Positions 1 through 13,099 of a stretch of 64,000 nucleotides of DNA are shown here, piece after piece. The notes under the pieces were generated by a model. It made no database searches, was not told where the DNA came from, and saw nothing but the letters and a program-made list of their open reading frames with translations. The stretch is from Dillenia suffruticosa (taxonomy: Eukaryota > Streptophyta > Magnoliopsida > Dilleniales > Dilleniaceae). Location of the stretch: positions 16,709,490 to 16,773,489 of the forward strand of contig JAVTVX010000010.1 in the NCBI GenBank assembly GCA_033439265.1. Reading direction: 5' to 3'. Made by a program: the position numbers and the translations under genes. The number at the start of each line of letters is the position of its first letter. Within the stretch, counting starts at the first letter, position 1.

Positions 1-3000
1 ACCACCACCGGTCTATGTCTCAGATACATTTAACATCAAACAATGAGCCAACTAGTCCACTGACCTTGCAAACCAGACGCTTATTGTTAAGGAAAAATGG
101 TGAACAAGGTTTTTATTTATTTATTTATTTACTTAATATTTTTTTTCTTGCAATTGGGCCTCGGAGAAAATGGTGAACAAGGTGATAGGACTTCGATTCT
201 TTACAGCCTGCCTGAAACGCGCTGTCTTTGCTGACAAATGAACCATATTCCCCAAATGGCTGATTGAAAGTGAAGTGAATGAGATGGTTACAAGACAAGA
301 TACCCCTCCCCATCAGAAATTAAAATTTGTGGGTCCTTGAAAACTTGGCATCCTTGTCATGCATCTTTGTATACGTTATTGAATCTTTAGGAATATCCTA
401 AACATAGAATCTGAATCAACAAGTGCTTATAGGTTTCCAAGTCATACACGCAAAAGCCTTAATCAATTGTATAGTAACATAATGTTTGGTTACTTGGGAT
501 AATAGCACAACTAAATATCAAACGGGTGAGGCAAGAAAGAAGAAGTCAGCAAGATATATCACCGTGTCGATATCCACTGATGTTGTTTTCATGTGGGGTT
601 ATGCCTAGCACACAAGTGTTTGTGATAGCCTTAGTCACTGCAATTTCTAAGACGCCTAAAGGGTGCATTCTTTTTAATTGCCTCCAACTTGTTTCTTCCA
701 CTTTACTTACCACTTCAGTTCAATTCGAATAACTAGCTATATGTATATATTATATAACCATCAAAATATTATGTTATATAATCGAGTTATTTTATTATTC
801 TTGTAAATATTTCATTTTTGAATAGTTGGAGTATAAGTTAACTACTCTATTACTGTGGGTGATGCACACGTGGCCGGTTAAGATTCATAAAGAATTAACT
901 AGTCGTGGTACTTGACAAAGTTGTTAACCAGAAAGGGAAGTCAATGAGGTTCCCGTTTGCCTCCCCTTCCAAAAGTGCTAAAAAAAAAAAAAAAACCTTA
1001 AACTTTTCAATACCAGAGAAAAAACACAACCATTTTTTTTTTTTTTTAAAACCTTAACTCTCTCAATCCAGAAGCCAAAAGTAAGGATCTTGCTAATTTC
1101 ACAAGCATTGGTTTCGAGCCTGTGACAGTGGAGAGGGGTAAAATATACTGACCCAAAATTTTATCCATTTGTATTTGAATCATTTGGTGTGCATAGGATT
1201 ATTTCAAAGAAAAGAAGAGGAAAGTGACGAATTTTTTTTTTTATTTTTTATCATCAATATTCAAAATTATATTTTGATTTTGATATTTACAAGAGTTTTA
1301 TTTAAAAAATAAATCTTTCAGTTTAGCCTTTTTCTAATTTTTAGAAGAAACAAAACTCTCGTGCAAGAAAAAGAAATGGCCTTCATCCCACTTGGCGTAT
1401 ACAAATCAACGCATGGACACGCACACACCTACATTGTGGTACGTGTGCACAAGTGTACAATGATTTATGTAGCTGCACACGAAATGGTCATTCTTTTTGT
1501 TACGTAGAATGGCAAAGTAGGCGCCATGAAAAGTACCAAAATACTTAGAATATGAAGGTAGCATAAACAATCTTTATTTTCAATTAATTATAATAATAAT
1601 TTTGGTTGTTATAATAATAGGTAAAGCTAAAAATCTATCATGTGAATTACAGTTGACATGGACAAAAGATATTTTGGTGGGTCTGAGGTTCAATTGGCTG
1701 AGGTATTTGAGGATTCCATAGGGTAGGACGCGGATGTTGTTCACCGACCAATCGACATTTTTTATTTTTGAATTTCGAAATGTTTTATGTAATGAGAGGT
1801 AAGTTGATAAGTCTTATTCAACTAATGTAAAATACTCCCATGATAGAACCAATTAGATATGTTGATTGTGTTTCTCTCTTCCAATTGGGTATTCGAGAGG
1901 TGCCACGTGTCAAGATATTTTTTGGGAAACATCATTAGTTTAAATATTAATAAGGGGGCTTTTGGAGATGGCATAGAAGAAAAGGGTGAGCTATTTGCTT
2001 TGATGAGGCATATGTTACGCCTTTTGGATTACCATTCAGAAGAAAATAGCTAATCCTCTTTTTCCCTTTATAGTATATTCAGTGAATTAAATATTATGTG
2101 AATAAAATTTTAATACAGTAATTATGATTCAAATGAGATATTACAACGAAAGGAACTCTTTTTGCTAATGTTTAAAAATTTGCTATGGAGATTCTTGAAA
2201 TTAAAAAAAGAAAAAAGAAAATCTAATTATCAAGCTCGTCTTAAGATTGCAACTATTAACTTTGAAGAGTAGAAAATGGAGCTCTACCGTCTATAGGATG
2301 GTCCATTAAATACTCTGGCTATGGGAATTAATAATTTTGATAATCGAAGAATTTATGATTAACGCAATGTGTAATAAGGTAAATATCCATGAGATGTGAA
2401 GATCATTGTTTATGATACTCATCGTATATGAGACATAGTTTGAAGAAAAGATTGTTTGAATAGATTAGGTTTTAAGAAAAAATTCGATATTCAAGGAATA
2501 ATGATTCATAATGTGCGGGTGTGTGTATAGATACATGTGTATGCATTTTTTTTCTTATCCGATCATTATCCAAAATTATTCGACTCGAGATATTATCGAA
2601 AACTCCATAACAGAAAATCTCATAATATAATTTTTTTTATTTTTAAAAAATTTTTTGATATGTGTATAGATATATATATATGTATGTAGTATTTGTGTGT
2701 CATGTATAAACCTAATTCTTTTAACGTAAGGTGCGGAAAAAGCTATTTGGTTTAAAAGTTTGATTGAGGAGTGAGAATGGAAAGATTGTTTGTTCCCCTG
2801 AGCAGCTGGCTTGTTGAGGAGCCCATTAGGCGTTGGTTGTGAGTGATTGAGAAAAGGCTCGTCCAAAATAGGAGGTTATGCCAATCTCCTCCACAGGACA
2901 AGTCAATGGTGCTCATAAAGACATGTCCCCACAATTTTCATTTGATTCACCGTTCCCGATTCCCAACCCCCAGCCCCTAGGGAATGAAACCCAGTGGTGG

Positions 3001-3003
3001 TCC

Positions 3004-3051
<48 letters not shown>

Positions 3052-3137
3052 TTTTTCTACTTTCACGATCCGAAAATCCAAGTTTTTCCGCTTGGTATTA
3101 TTTAATATATATATATATTTTTTAACTCATTTAATAA

Positions 3138-3180
<43 letters not shown>

Positions 3181-6100
3181 TTTTACTTCTTTTATCATGT
3201 AGTAAAGCAGTTGATGAGGGTTGGACTTGATCCATGTCGGCGTGTGGGTGGGTGGGTCCAAACTGCAGAGAAGTAACCTCGATTTTTGGCCCTTGAAACA
3301 TCATTAAGATTTTTGTTACCTCCCAGAGAGACCATCAAATATCGAAGGGCGCAGGATTAATGACAACTACCGTGATGCCCATAAACACAAAACTCAACAA
3401 ATGCCAAATCTATTTTATATATTTGATATATGAAATATTAAACTTCTGTTATCTCTTAATTAAATTTAAAAATAAAAAAAAATATATTAAAAGAGTCATC
3501 TCTTTAAATAAAATTTTATAAACATTCAAATCAAATTAATTAAAAACAAAATATATCTTTGAAACTTGTAACCAGGTTATGAATAATAATTTTGTACTTT
3601 AGAATGAGCTCCAACAAATGAATGATTGTAAAGGGTTTAGAAGTTTTTATCATAAACCTAAAATTCACATGCAGATAACGGTTGGAAGGTATTCCTTGCG
3701 TTAGATCCCTTTCAAGAGGGAACAATGATGGGTATTGTTATTAATGAATTTGTTTTTCATGTGTCCTTAACTTCTTGCGAGGCTTGATATCTATCAATCA
3801 CCCACATACAATCAGCATCTCCCATAGCCTTCAAGAACCAAGGCCTTGATAGAGGACTAGTCTCAAAAGAGCAAAAAGGCAATGAACTTTCACCCATTTA
3901 TTGAATTGGGGTGCTTGGACCATGTTACCATATAAGAAGATGAAATATATATATATATATATATATATATCCCAAAAAAGATTGAGGTAAAGGTGGTAAA
4001 ATGAAGAGGACTAAAATGGGTAATGGGTTTGGTCCCAATATGTGGTCTTTGGAGGGTAATGTTGGTCAAATTTCCAAATCCCCATGAGCTTTAAATTGGC
4101 AAAAGAGGACTATGTACGATTCCGCTTTCACTTTTCTTGTATTTTTCTCTTTTCTAGACTCTAATTCAAAAACCTAGAAAAAGATTCTACGATCTCTACT
4201 CTCATTTAAATTCGTTTATTAAACTTGGGATTTATGGAAAACAATAATTTAATATAGAATTTCATAAAATACTTTAACTATAGAATAAACAAATCAAATA
4301 TTATTTGTGAAAAAAATGAAAAGGTTAAAGTTAAATTTCTTTTAAATTAGGTGTAATATTTAATATCATCAATAAACTATATTTCAACGACCGATATATT
4401 TTGTATAAAAATATATATATATATATAGAGTATTTAATAGCAAATATCATTAATAAAATAATAATTTATTTTATTTACAAAATTTTAATTTCTTTTACTG
4501 AATTTTTATTTTTAAAAAAATATATTTTGAATAAAATAAAATTAAATTGAAGTCGGGATTCGTGGAAGGAACCCTTAACTCCAGTTATGGATTATGACTT
4601 ATTCTTTGATTGATTGAACAGAGCCCAAAATCTTTGACAAGACAAGATGGGAATCTGCACCAACATTCAAGTCAGTAGACCAATTGATGACATGTCAAGT
4701 GTTTATTGGACAACAAAACCGGATTTTAGGTGATTCATGCAAACAGAATTTTAAAAATTTTATAATTATATAAATATTTTATGTAACAAGAGTTTTACCC
4801 TATTAACAACACTCCATTTGAATCTATGTATAATAAATATAATAAATTACGAATATTCAAAATTTTAATTATTAATAAAATTTTTAAAAATAACTGAATT
4901 TTGCATGTTTATTAGGTATCCATGTTGCTGGTATTTACATGGTATTTTTTCTTAATAAAAGGTCTGTCATAAAATATGAAATAATCTTTTTATATAATTA
5001 TTAAATAAATTCTAGTCGGACGTTACGGAATTGACAATTATTTATATTAATAAAAAAAAAGAAATCTAAGAGAATTTAAATAATAACAATAAATCATCAT
5101 ACGAAATATTTAAATATAAATAAAAATATGATATATAACATAATATAACGATATATAAGTATTCATATTATTGATTCCACTTAATATAATAAAAGTATTA
5201 TTATTATTTTATATAAAAAAATATAAATATTATTATAATATAAAAAATTATATAAGTGAACATTAATCGACTTTATTAATGAAATAAAAGATTTGGGCGG
5301 TGTTATTGTATTAAATAAATTAAAATTATTATTAAATATTTTAATAGTTAAAGGGTTTATCAATTATAGTTTGTGGTACAGGGGTGAATAATGAAGGGTA
5401 AAAAAGTAATTAGATCAGGATGGCAGGTACGAAGGTACCGTCTTATATTACTTGACAAGATATATCTGGAATCTCAATATGTCCGTAAAAATAAAACTAT
5501 GTAAAAAGAAAAAAAAACGTCTGACAATCTACCCGGGGCAGCCCTAAGAACTGCCCGTTACTGACACGGTCACCTGTCCCCTCTCACTCTTTGCTTTGGG
5601 CAGCTTCGATGTCCAACACCAAAAATAAAAAATATATATATCATTACAATTTCAATCCTTTTAATATCTAAATATGCTGTTCAAAGTGTAGGAAAGATAA
5701 ATAAAATATATATATATATATATATATATATAATAATCCTTATTTATAACTTTGAGCAAAATATAAAATAGTTTTTGCACCTTTTATATATTTCCAAAAA
5801 AATGTATTAGCATTTTATATTAATTGTTTTTTTATTTTCTCTGCTATAACTTAGAAGTGGTGTGAGATTTATCAAAATGTGGTTGAAATAAAAATTTAAA
5901 AAATGATTCGAGAGATATCATGTGCCTCCGATACTAAATAAATAAATATTACTTCTTATAAATTTAAAGTTATATAAAATTTGAAAGTTTCTGATCTTTT
6001 ATTTATTTAAATTGTTATAAAAATTTAATTTATTTAATTTTTAATTCATTTAATTCAACAAAAATATAATTTTTAAAAATAATACCGTTTTAAAGTGTAA

Positions 6101-6190
6101 AAAAAAAAAAAATAATAATCTGCCAAGCTTGTATCATTAAAAAAAAAAAAAAAACAAACCAACCAACCTTACGCTCTAATGCTAAAATTA
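1..6190. other. AT-rich intergenic region
   Basis: No gene could be supported here. Short open frames have no recognisable protein features and many rely on non-ATG starts. The region carries poly-A/T runs, a TTTA microsatellite near 3005-3054, AT microsatellites near 3143-3172, 3942-3970 and 5705-5731, and long stretches that are mostly A and T. A short GC-richer island at about 5520-5610 stands out. The first few hundred bases could be the 3' end of a gene outside the window, but nothing proves it. Confidence 0.6.
3005..3054. repeat. (TTTA)n microsatellite
   Basis: About twelve uninterrupted tetranucleotide units are visible. It lies in intergenic DNA and is followed about 90 bp later by an AT dinucleotide tract. 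Confidence 0.95.
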
Positions 6191-6196
6191 ATAATT

Positions 6197-6250
6197 TTCT
6201 CTCTCTAAAAAAACCAGTCTCTCTCTCTCTGGGAGTCCACTATTTAAAAG
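6197..6250 (+). promoter_or_regulatory. Probable core promoter of the XBAT31-like gene
   Basis: Two CT-rich blocks (Y patch) surround a short A run, followed by TATTTAAA at about 6241-6248. This lies roughly 180 bp before the start codon at 6429, which suits a plant TATA-like element plus pyrimidine patch. Assignment rests on position and composition only. Confidence 0.35.
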
Positions 6251-6428
6251 CAGACTTTTTCCCCATTGAAGGGGGCGATGCTACTACCACCACCACCTGT
6301 GGGTAAGGTAGCTCCCCATTAAGGCAGGCGTCTGAGTCTCTCGCCGGACAAAGTGGGTGAGTTACGAACTCCCTCACTAAGCTTAGAGAAATTAGAAACA
6401 GGGTAGGAGAAAACACGGAGAGAGAGAT

Positions 6429-8619
6429 ATGGGTCAGGGACTTGGCAGTTGCAGAGCAAACGACGAAAATGGGGAGTTCTTCGGTGCTATTAAATTTGGT
6501 GACATTGACACTGTTCAATCCATGCTTGAAAGAGATCCTTCTCTTTTGAATCAATCCACCGTCTATGATCGTCACTCTTCTCTTCACGTTGCTGCTGCTA
6601 ATGGCCAGATCGATGTCAGTTTTTTGGATCCTGAATTTCAATAAAGTTTTGAGATTTTATTGAGTTTTAAATTAATGGGGTTTTGTTTTCCTTTTGTGGG
6701 TTACAGTTAGTTTCCATGTTCTTGGATGGATCTGTTAATCCGGATGTTTTGAATCGCCATAAACAGGTATGCGAGTGATCACTGTGAAATCAATGTGATT
6801 TGGGTTAATTTGGGATTGAAAATGGGTGATGTTGTTTTTTGGATTTGGGTTCAGACTCCGTTAATGTTAGCTGCAATGCACGGGAAGTTTTCTTGTGTGC
6901 AGAAGCTTATTCAGGCAGGAGCTAATGTAAGTCTAAATAAATTCCCCTGTTTTCTCTTAATATGCTTATTCCCCTGCCTTTTGTCTTGATAATAATTCGA
7001 TAATTTTCCAGATATTGATGTTTGATTCACTTTACCGAAGAACCTGCTTGCACTATGCTGCTTATTATGGACATTCGGACTGCCTTCAAGCCATTCTCTC
7101 TGCTGCCCATTCTCCAGATGTTGCTGTCTCATGGTAATACTAATAGCCTTCTCTCTCTCTCTGTCTCTCTCAATTCGCAAGTAATTAAACTGATATGGGG
7201 GGGGGGAATGGAATTATCAGGGGATATGCTAGATTTGTGAATATTAGAGATGGAAGAGGAGCAACGCCTTTGCACTTAGCGGCTCGTCAAAAGAGACCTC
7301 AATGCGTTCATATTCTTTTAGACAATGGTGCTCTAGTCTGTGCTTCAACCGGAACTTACGGGTACTAATACTAAATATAAACCAAATCTTCTCTCAATTA
7401 TCTGTAGTCCTACGTTGTTCTTTGGAATTTTAATTGAAATGGGACGAATGTTTTATACAGAACCCCAGGAAGTACCCCACTTCATTTGGCAGCCAGAGGA
7501 GGTTCTATGGATTGTATTCGCGAATTATTGGCTTGGGGTGCAGATCGCCTTCAAAGAGATTCATCTGGGTGGCTTTCCATTTTTTAGTTTGTTTCTAATT
7601 TTTTGTTGGTTATTTCATGAGTCTGATTGTGGAGAATTATGTACTGATATAATATTTGTGGTGGTTATGCAGGAGAGTACCATACATGGTGGCCTTAAAG
7701 CACAAGCATGGAGTATGTGCAGCCTTACTGAATCCTTCATCAGCTGAGCCTCTTGTCTGGCCTTCGCCACTAAAATTCATTGCAGAACTTAATCAGGAAG
7801 CTAAAGAATTGCTAGAAAGAGCACTAATGGAGGCAAATAAAGAGAGAGAAAAGAGCATATTAAAAGGGACAGCTTATTCTACTCAGTCTCCATCACATTC
7901 CGATATTGGTCTTGATGATAATATTTCCGAGGTAATTAATTTTCAGTACACTTGTGCTCATTTTTTTTTTTTTTTTTAAGAATCCTACAATTTAGACCGA
8001 AGTTAAGTCGGAAATTTTGACATTATTATTTATTAAAATGCCAAATTAAAGCTGGTTGGATTTGAATACTTTGCCACTCGGTTATCCATTCAAAGCAAAG
8101 AATTCCTGTGTGACTGCCTCTAGCCGACAGAGAGGTCATAAGTGAAAGGTCCAAAAAGGTTTTCTTTAGACAAATAAGTCAGGTTGTTTAATTTATCATA
8201 TTTGATCATTCTTGGTGCAGGCGAGTGACACCGAGCTATGCTGCATATGTTTTGAACAAGCGTGCACAATGGAGGTGCAAGACTGCGGGCACCAAATGTG
8301 CGCGCATTGCACACTGGCCCTCTGTTGCCACAACAAGCCGAACCCAACCACAGCATGTCTCAAAGCCCCAGTGTGCCCATTTTGCCGTAGCAACATTGGC
8401 CAATTAGTGGTTGCCAAATTCAAGACCAAAGACATTGTTGACCAACAAGACATGAACTCTTCTTCACTCCTTAGAAAATCAAGGACGTCAAGGAACTTCA
8501 GCGAGGGAAGTAGCAGCTTCAAAGGCTTGACAGGTGTGGGCTCATTTAGTAAGTTGGGTGGTGGTGGTCGTGGCTCAGGAAGAATCGCAGCCGAAAATGA
8601 ATGGATTGATAAGCCTTGA
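6429..8619 (+). CDS. XBAT31: XBAT31-like ankyrin-repeat RING E3 ubiquitin ligase
   Basis: Eight coding exons are supported by splice sites and phase: 6429-6614, 6707-6766, 6855-6926, 7012-7133, 7221-7361, 7461-7568, 7673-7931 and 8221-8619. They give about 448 residues, close to the usual XB3/XBAT31 length. The start MGQG suits the family and could be N-myristoylated. Ankyrin repeats span roughly residues 45-280, with typical TPLMLAA, TCLHYAAYYGH and TPLHLAAR motifs. A C-terminal C3HC4 RING begins at CCICFEQ (about residue 322) and ends at CPFC (about 373). The tail GSGRIAAENE matches the tail I recall for Arabidopsis XBAT31. Family members act as RING E3 ligases using ankyrin repeats to bind substrates; XBAT31 is linked to light and temperature growth signalling. 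All exons read cleanly, so the gene looks intact. Confidence 0.93.
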
Positions 8620-10366
8620 AAGTGTTTGGCGAAGTGCAGAGTTGGGAATTAGTAAGTTATATTTGCTTCGAAGACTTGAGGTTGTTGGTAAATTTGGTCT
8701 CTCATGTTTTGTGGGTCATGTTCACTTCTAGATGAAGTAGCAGCATTGCTTTTTGGGGTGGGAAAAAGATGGGAAAAAAAATGAATAATTCAAGAGGGCC
8801 GCAGCTAAAGGGCTAAAGAACAAGATCTCCGGGACAGCTTAAAATTAAAAGTAGAAAAAAGAAAGCTTGGAAGAGTCAAAATGGTGTTGGAAAAATCGGC
8901 TGCACCAAGTCATCACTTTCTCTTTTCTCCCTCCCAGGAAAGAGAAGAAGACCGAGTCATTAATACTCTATTGAATTTGTACTGTTTCAATTCAAAATAT
9001 CTTGTACAAATAATGCAATTCATAATAACAAGAAAAAAAAGGCCTGTTTGGGGTTGGGTGTTGGCAATCATGTGATGCGTTTCCTCTGGCTTAATAATTT
9101 AAGGGCAGGGGCGAGGAGGAGGGTGCTATCCAATTATGTACTTGGACAAATAAATGAGGGCAGCCTCGCAATTTTTGTGGGACCTGAGGAAGAGAATGGT
9201 GGGATTTGACTTGATTCTGACGTGTACCGTTGGTTCTGTGATTTTTTCCTCGGCGTATTGCAGTAGTCACCTAATTATGGGGTCCAGTATTTTAGTTGGT
9301 ATTTTGTTGTTTAGGGCATTTGTTAGGCAATACTAATGTATAGGGTTTACAAAAGTACCGGCTAGGGTTGTGTACCGGTGGCTTAGGTGGGAGCAGACAA
9401 AAGCTTAATGATGTATCGAGTATGTCCAATATAAGAGTCATATCTCCCTAGCTCTCTCATTTCCTGACGTCTAACTCGATTATGGACTTTTCGAGTCTTT
9501 AATACCAAGGAGAGCGATCTGCTTTGTGGGTGTGGGACCCTAGCTTCTAATTTTGGGGAGAGAGAGAATGAGTTTTGGGAGGCTGGAGGAGAAGTGCAAA
9601 TATTAGCCCCAGGACAATATTGTTTTCTTTGATCTTTGCCTATGACGTAGGGACATAATGTGTACTAGGAGAAAAATATTCAGTGATTCAGCTCCTATTA
9701 TTTTGTACCCTTGAAGAGACTACTCGATGGCCTTCTTTTGTTTTTTAGTTCAAATTGATAATTCCAAAAAACTCTTGTTTTTGCGAGTAAGACTGGCTTA
9801 CGTAATCCTTACTTTAAGATAATGTAACGGTAAAGAGCGTGGACTTTGAAAAAATTAAAGCCTAAAAACCCTACCCATAATTTAGGGTTGAAAAGCCTAA
9901 GTTGGGCGCAGAAGGGCTGATCCTTTTGGTTTTTGACGCTTCATTTTATTGGATTGACTGAAAACCTGTGACTTCCAAACCGCTTTTGACAAGTTTGGAT
10001 GACTCATGATATTCAGAAACTTGAAAAGAAAGGTTGGGGAACCTCTGATGCGATGGAATTAAAACCTTATATTCACACATCTGAGGATAAACAAATATAA
10101 AATCTCTTCATTTTTCTCGTAAATGTGTCGGCAGGAAGGAATCCCTTTACCTCAAAACAGAGAGTCATTTGTCATTTGTAATACCAAGATTAGTATCCGT
10201 CATTTTCACAAGTTCCTTGTAAACAAGGATCATGAGAAGTTCGTTGAACGTTGCATTTCGTGTCCTATTTTACAGTTGAAATTACACCTCTACTTACATT
10301 AACGTGTAATTCACGATTTAAGCCTGACTAGCTACTAATCACATGCATCACATTTTAATAAGGAAG

Positions 10367-10405
<39 letters not shown>

Positions 10406-10780
10406 AAAATCAGAAGCTTAATCCACTTCTCTAGAGGTTCAAAGCCCTAGACACAAACAAGTACAGCCTAACCCAGTTCAGATGGCCCTGCCACCAAGGT
10501 CATGAACAAATCCCAAAACCTACACTTGGGCAAACAGTTCAGACTTACTCCTTAATGAAACACCCAGCAAGTTAAAAAATGCCAATGACAAATACTCAAA
10601 TATTAACAAAATGTATTTCAAATGTCCCCATCCCAACCGCCCCCTCCCCGGGGCCAAAAAAAAAAAAAAAAGAATTTGTGCTAAAGACAACCTGATATTA
10701 ACTTTCAATTAAACATCCCCCCAACATAACTCCCCAAAGAAAAAGGAGATAATAGCAGTTTATTTCCTGTTAATACATGA
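8620..10780. other. Spacer between XBAT31-like gene and the next gene
   Basis: This contains the 3' UTR of the ligase gene and unique-looking sequence. A GA microsatellite lies at about 10370-10402. The last few hundred bases, up to 10830, are probably the 3' UTR of the minus-strand gene that ends at 10831. No further gene was recognised. Confidence 0.5.
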
Positions 10781-10830
10781 GATCTAATCACCAAGTTCAG
10801 TTGTCGAGGATAACTGAGTTTGTATGTGCC

Positions 10831-13085
10831 TCAGTGAGTGGATTGGCCACACATGCATGAGAAGAGTCCTGGAATTGCATTGCCGTTACCATGTTCACCA
10901 TATTGTCTCCCTTCAATCTCTGAAGCGGGCCATGGACTTACTTGAGGGGGAGCAATCCTGTCATCAATGAACAGTGAGTTTGACTGGAGAACAGGCCGAG
11001 CCAATGCAAGTTCATCAGGACCATAAATAATAGGGCTTTGGCTCCTTCTATAATCATTGGCAGCCCTTCTCTCTACTGCAAGAAAGTGTCCTAGAGAAGG
11101 AGGATTAGTCACGCTCTGAGCGTCTGTGCTATCTCTTGAGCACAGAGAAAACAACCATGTCCTGGACCTGTGGTTCTTCTTGCTTCTTCTGATTTCAGAT
11201 TTCCTTCCTCTCACTGATCTTCCAGATAGTTCTATTATGCTTGAAACTCCTATGAGGCTCCCAAGAGTAATGCTCTTGTCATGAAAGAAAGACCCTGTAG
11301 ACTATAGACCAAAATAAAGTCCAGCAGCATTAGAAGCACATTTTGGCAATAAACCCGGACTTTCATGAATTCTATGCAACAGCATTCTTATTCTCCATAA
11401 ACCATTTATGAAGTCACAGGGTACAGCAGCCCATCAACAAAATCTGATCTTCTGTGAAATGGTTAAACATATATACCAAACTACAGGGTTTTATCCAATG
11501 TGTTTTCTTATTTTAGGCATTTGTCTTATATGCAAGTTAAATGATCTTCAACATGTATCCAAGTAATTAACATCGATGACGATTTTCAAAATTTATTCGG
11601 AAATCATTTTGGACTAGCAATATATTATTACCACTATGCAACAAATTTACCAATTCCAATTCCGTGCAGTCCAATCAAAATGTATGATGTGCAGCATATA
11701 TATAGTGGCACCAGATTCCCAACACAATCTGTAGTGTACGGTAGCCTCTAACCCTTGAACTTACAAATTCAGAGTGCTGCTTCTTATTACCGAACTATAT
11801 TGGTGGTGATGCAGACATTTTAGAGTAGAAAACTCCTTGTGAGGCATTATACCTTGGATTGAATCGACACATATGCAACTTAATATGCCAGTGGCATAAA
11901 GTTTGCTAAACCTTCAAGTGTTTGACTTGTTAAAATAACAACCTTCTAAGGTGGCTATAAAGAAATTGTGAGCCAAATGTTCTAGACTTGAGCAACAGCA
12001 AAGATGACATCTTCAGCAAATGAAGTAATATGACCCTCTCTGAATTGTATATTAAGTGTTCAGGATCTAATCTGGGTGAGTTTAAAACAAATTAGGAACT
12101 ATCTGCCAATTGATTCATGACACAACATCATGAACAAGCAGAAGAATCATCCACCTCCAAGCTGAAATACTCTGTAGAAGATCATCATAAGGTTAAATAG
12201 TTACAAACATCCGATGAAACCTCAGAATAACTAAAACTGCAAGCATTTTGGGAAACACCTAACACGGTATTGAACTTGCAAACTAGTTGTAACCTTGGCG
12301 CTTCAAATATTTTCCTAGTCAGCCGAATAACTTATGCTTCTAAAACGTGCAATTGATTTGACCTGGTATTGGCCACTCGCAGTTTGTCATTTTCAAGACG
12401 TGTAGCTTTAATAAATTCAATATAAGGAGATGTGAACTTAAGAAAACATTAACATCATATACATAAACCTCAACTTTCTGGATGAACAATGCACATGGGT
12501 AGATATATGCTCAGAGATGCTCCACAAATCAATTTCACAGTACAAACACAAAGACAGGCATCCAGCATGTTCATGTACAAGGAGGACAACCAAAAGGAAC
12601 AAAAACAGTAGCACACTTCAATCTCTACTTTCTCTTTTAATTTCTTAACCACCAAAACTTGAACAATGCACAAAAGCAAATACTAAAGAGAGCTCATCTT
12701 TATATCGAATAGCGTTTACTAACCTCTGTATCTAAATCTGATGAGGAATCTGTGGATGAACTTGGAGAACCGGTAAGCAATGTGTTGAATGATATGGAAC
12801 CGGAAAAATCTCGAGTTCTAGCTAGGGCAGCCCTCACAGTAACGGGCTGCAAACCCAGAGGCCATCCATCTTCCTGCGATTAAATCAACTAATATGTCAG
12901 CACAAATAAAAGAAAAGTAATACTTTCAAAGTAATTTCATAGATGAGAGAAAATATGAAGCAATAATGTAGAGCCAGATGACATGGAAGGGCAGGGAACA
13001 CGGTAACCATCGTGAGAAACCCCAAAAGGGAAACTCCAAAAACAAATGAAAGTGGACAAAAAAATATAAGCACCTGCTGAGCCAT
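10831..13085 (-). CDS. Plant-conserved protein of unknown function (210 aa)
   Basis: Three coding exons join cleanly on the minus strand: 13074-13085 (only MAQQ), 12724-12873 and 10831-11301, with GT..AG borders and continuous phase. The predicted product has 210 residues. It has an N-terminal EDGWPLGLQP motif, a Ser/Thr-rich acidic stretch (SSSTDSSSDLDTEST), a hydrophobic segment ITLGSLIGVSSIIELS near residues 64-79, a basic block RGRKSEIRRSKKNHR, and a conserved-looking tail with SLGHFLAVERRAA, a PIIYGPDEL motif and a Cys-containing end (LFSCMCGQ). I recall similar proteins across seed plants listed as uncharacterised, but I cannot give a function. The 4-codon first exon is unusual and easily missed. 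The upstream ATG is the only one in frame in that exon. Confidence 0.8.
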
Positions 13086-13099
13086 AGATGCCAAAGTAC

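Noticed and set aside
6240-6641. 133-codon minus-strand frame
   Set aside because: It overlaps exon 1 of the XBAT31-like gene on the opposite strand and is a shadow frame.
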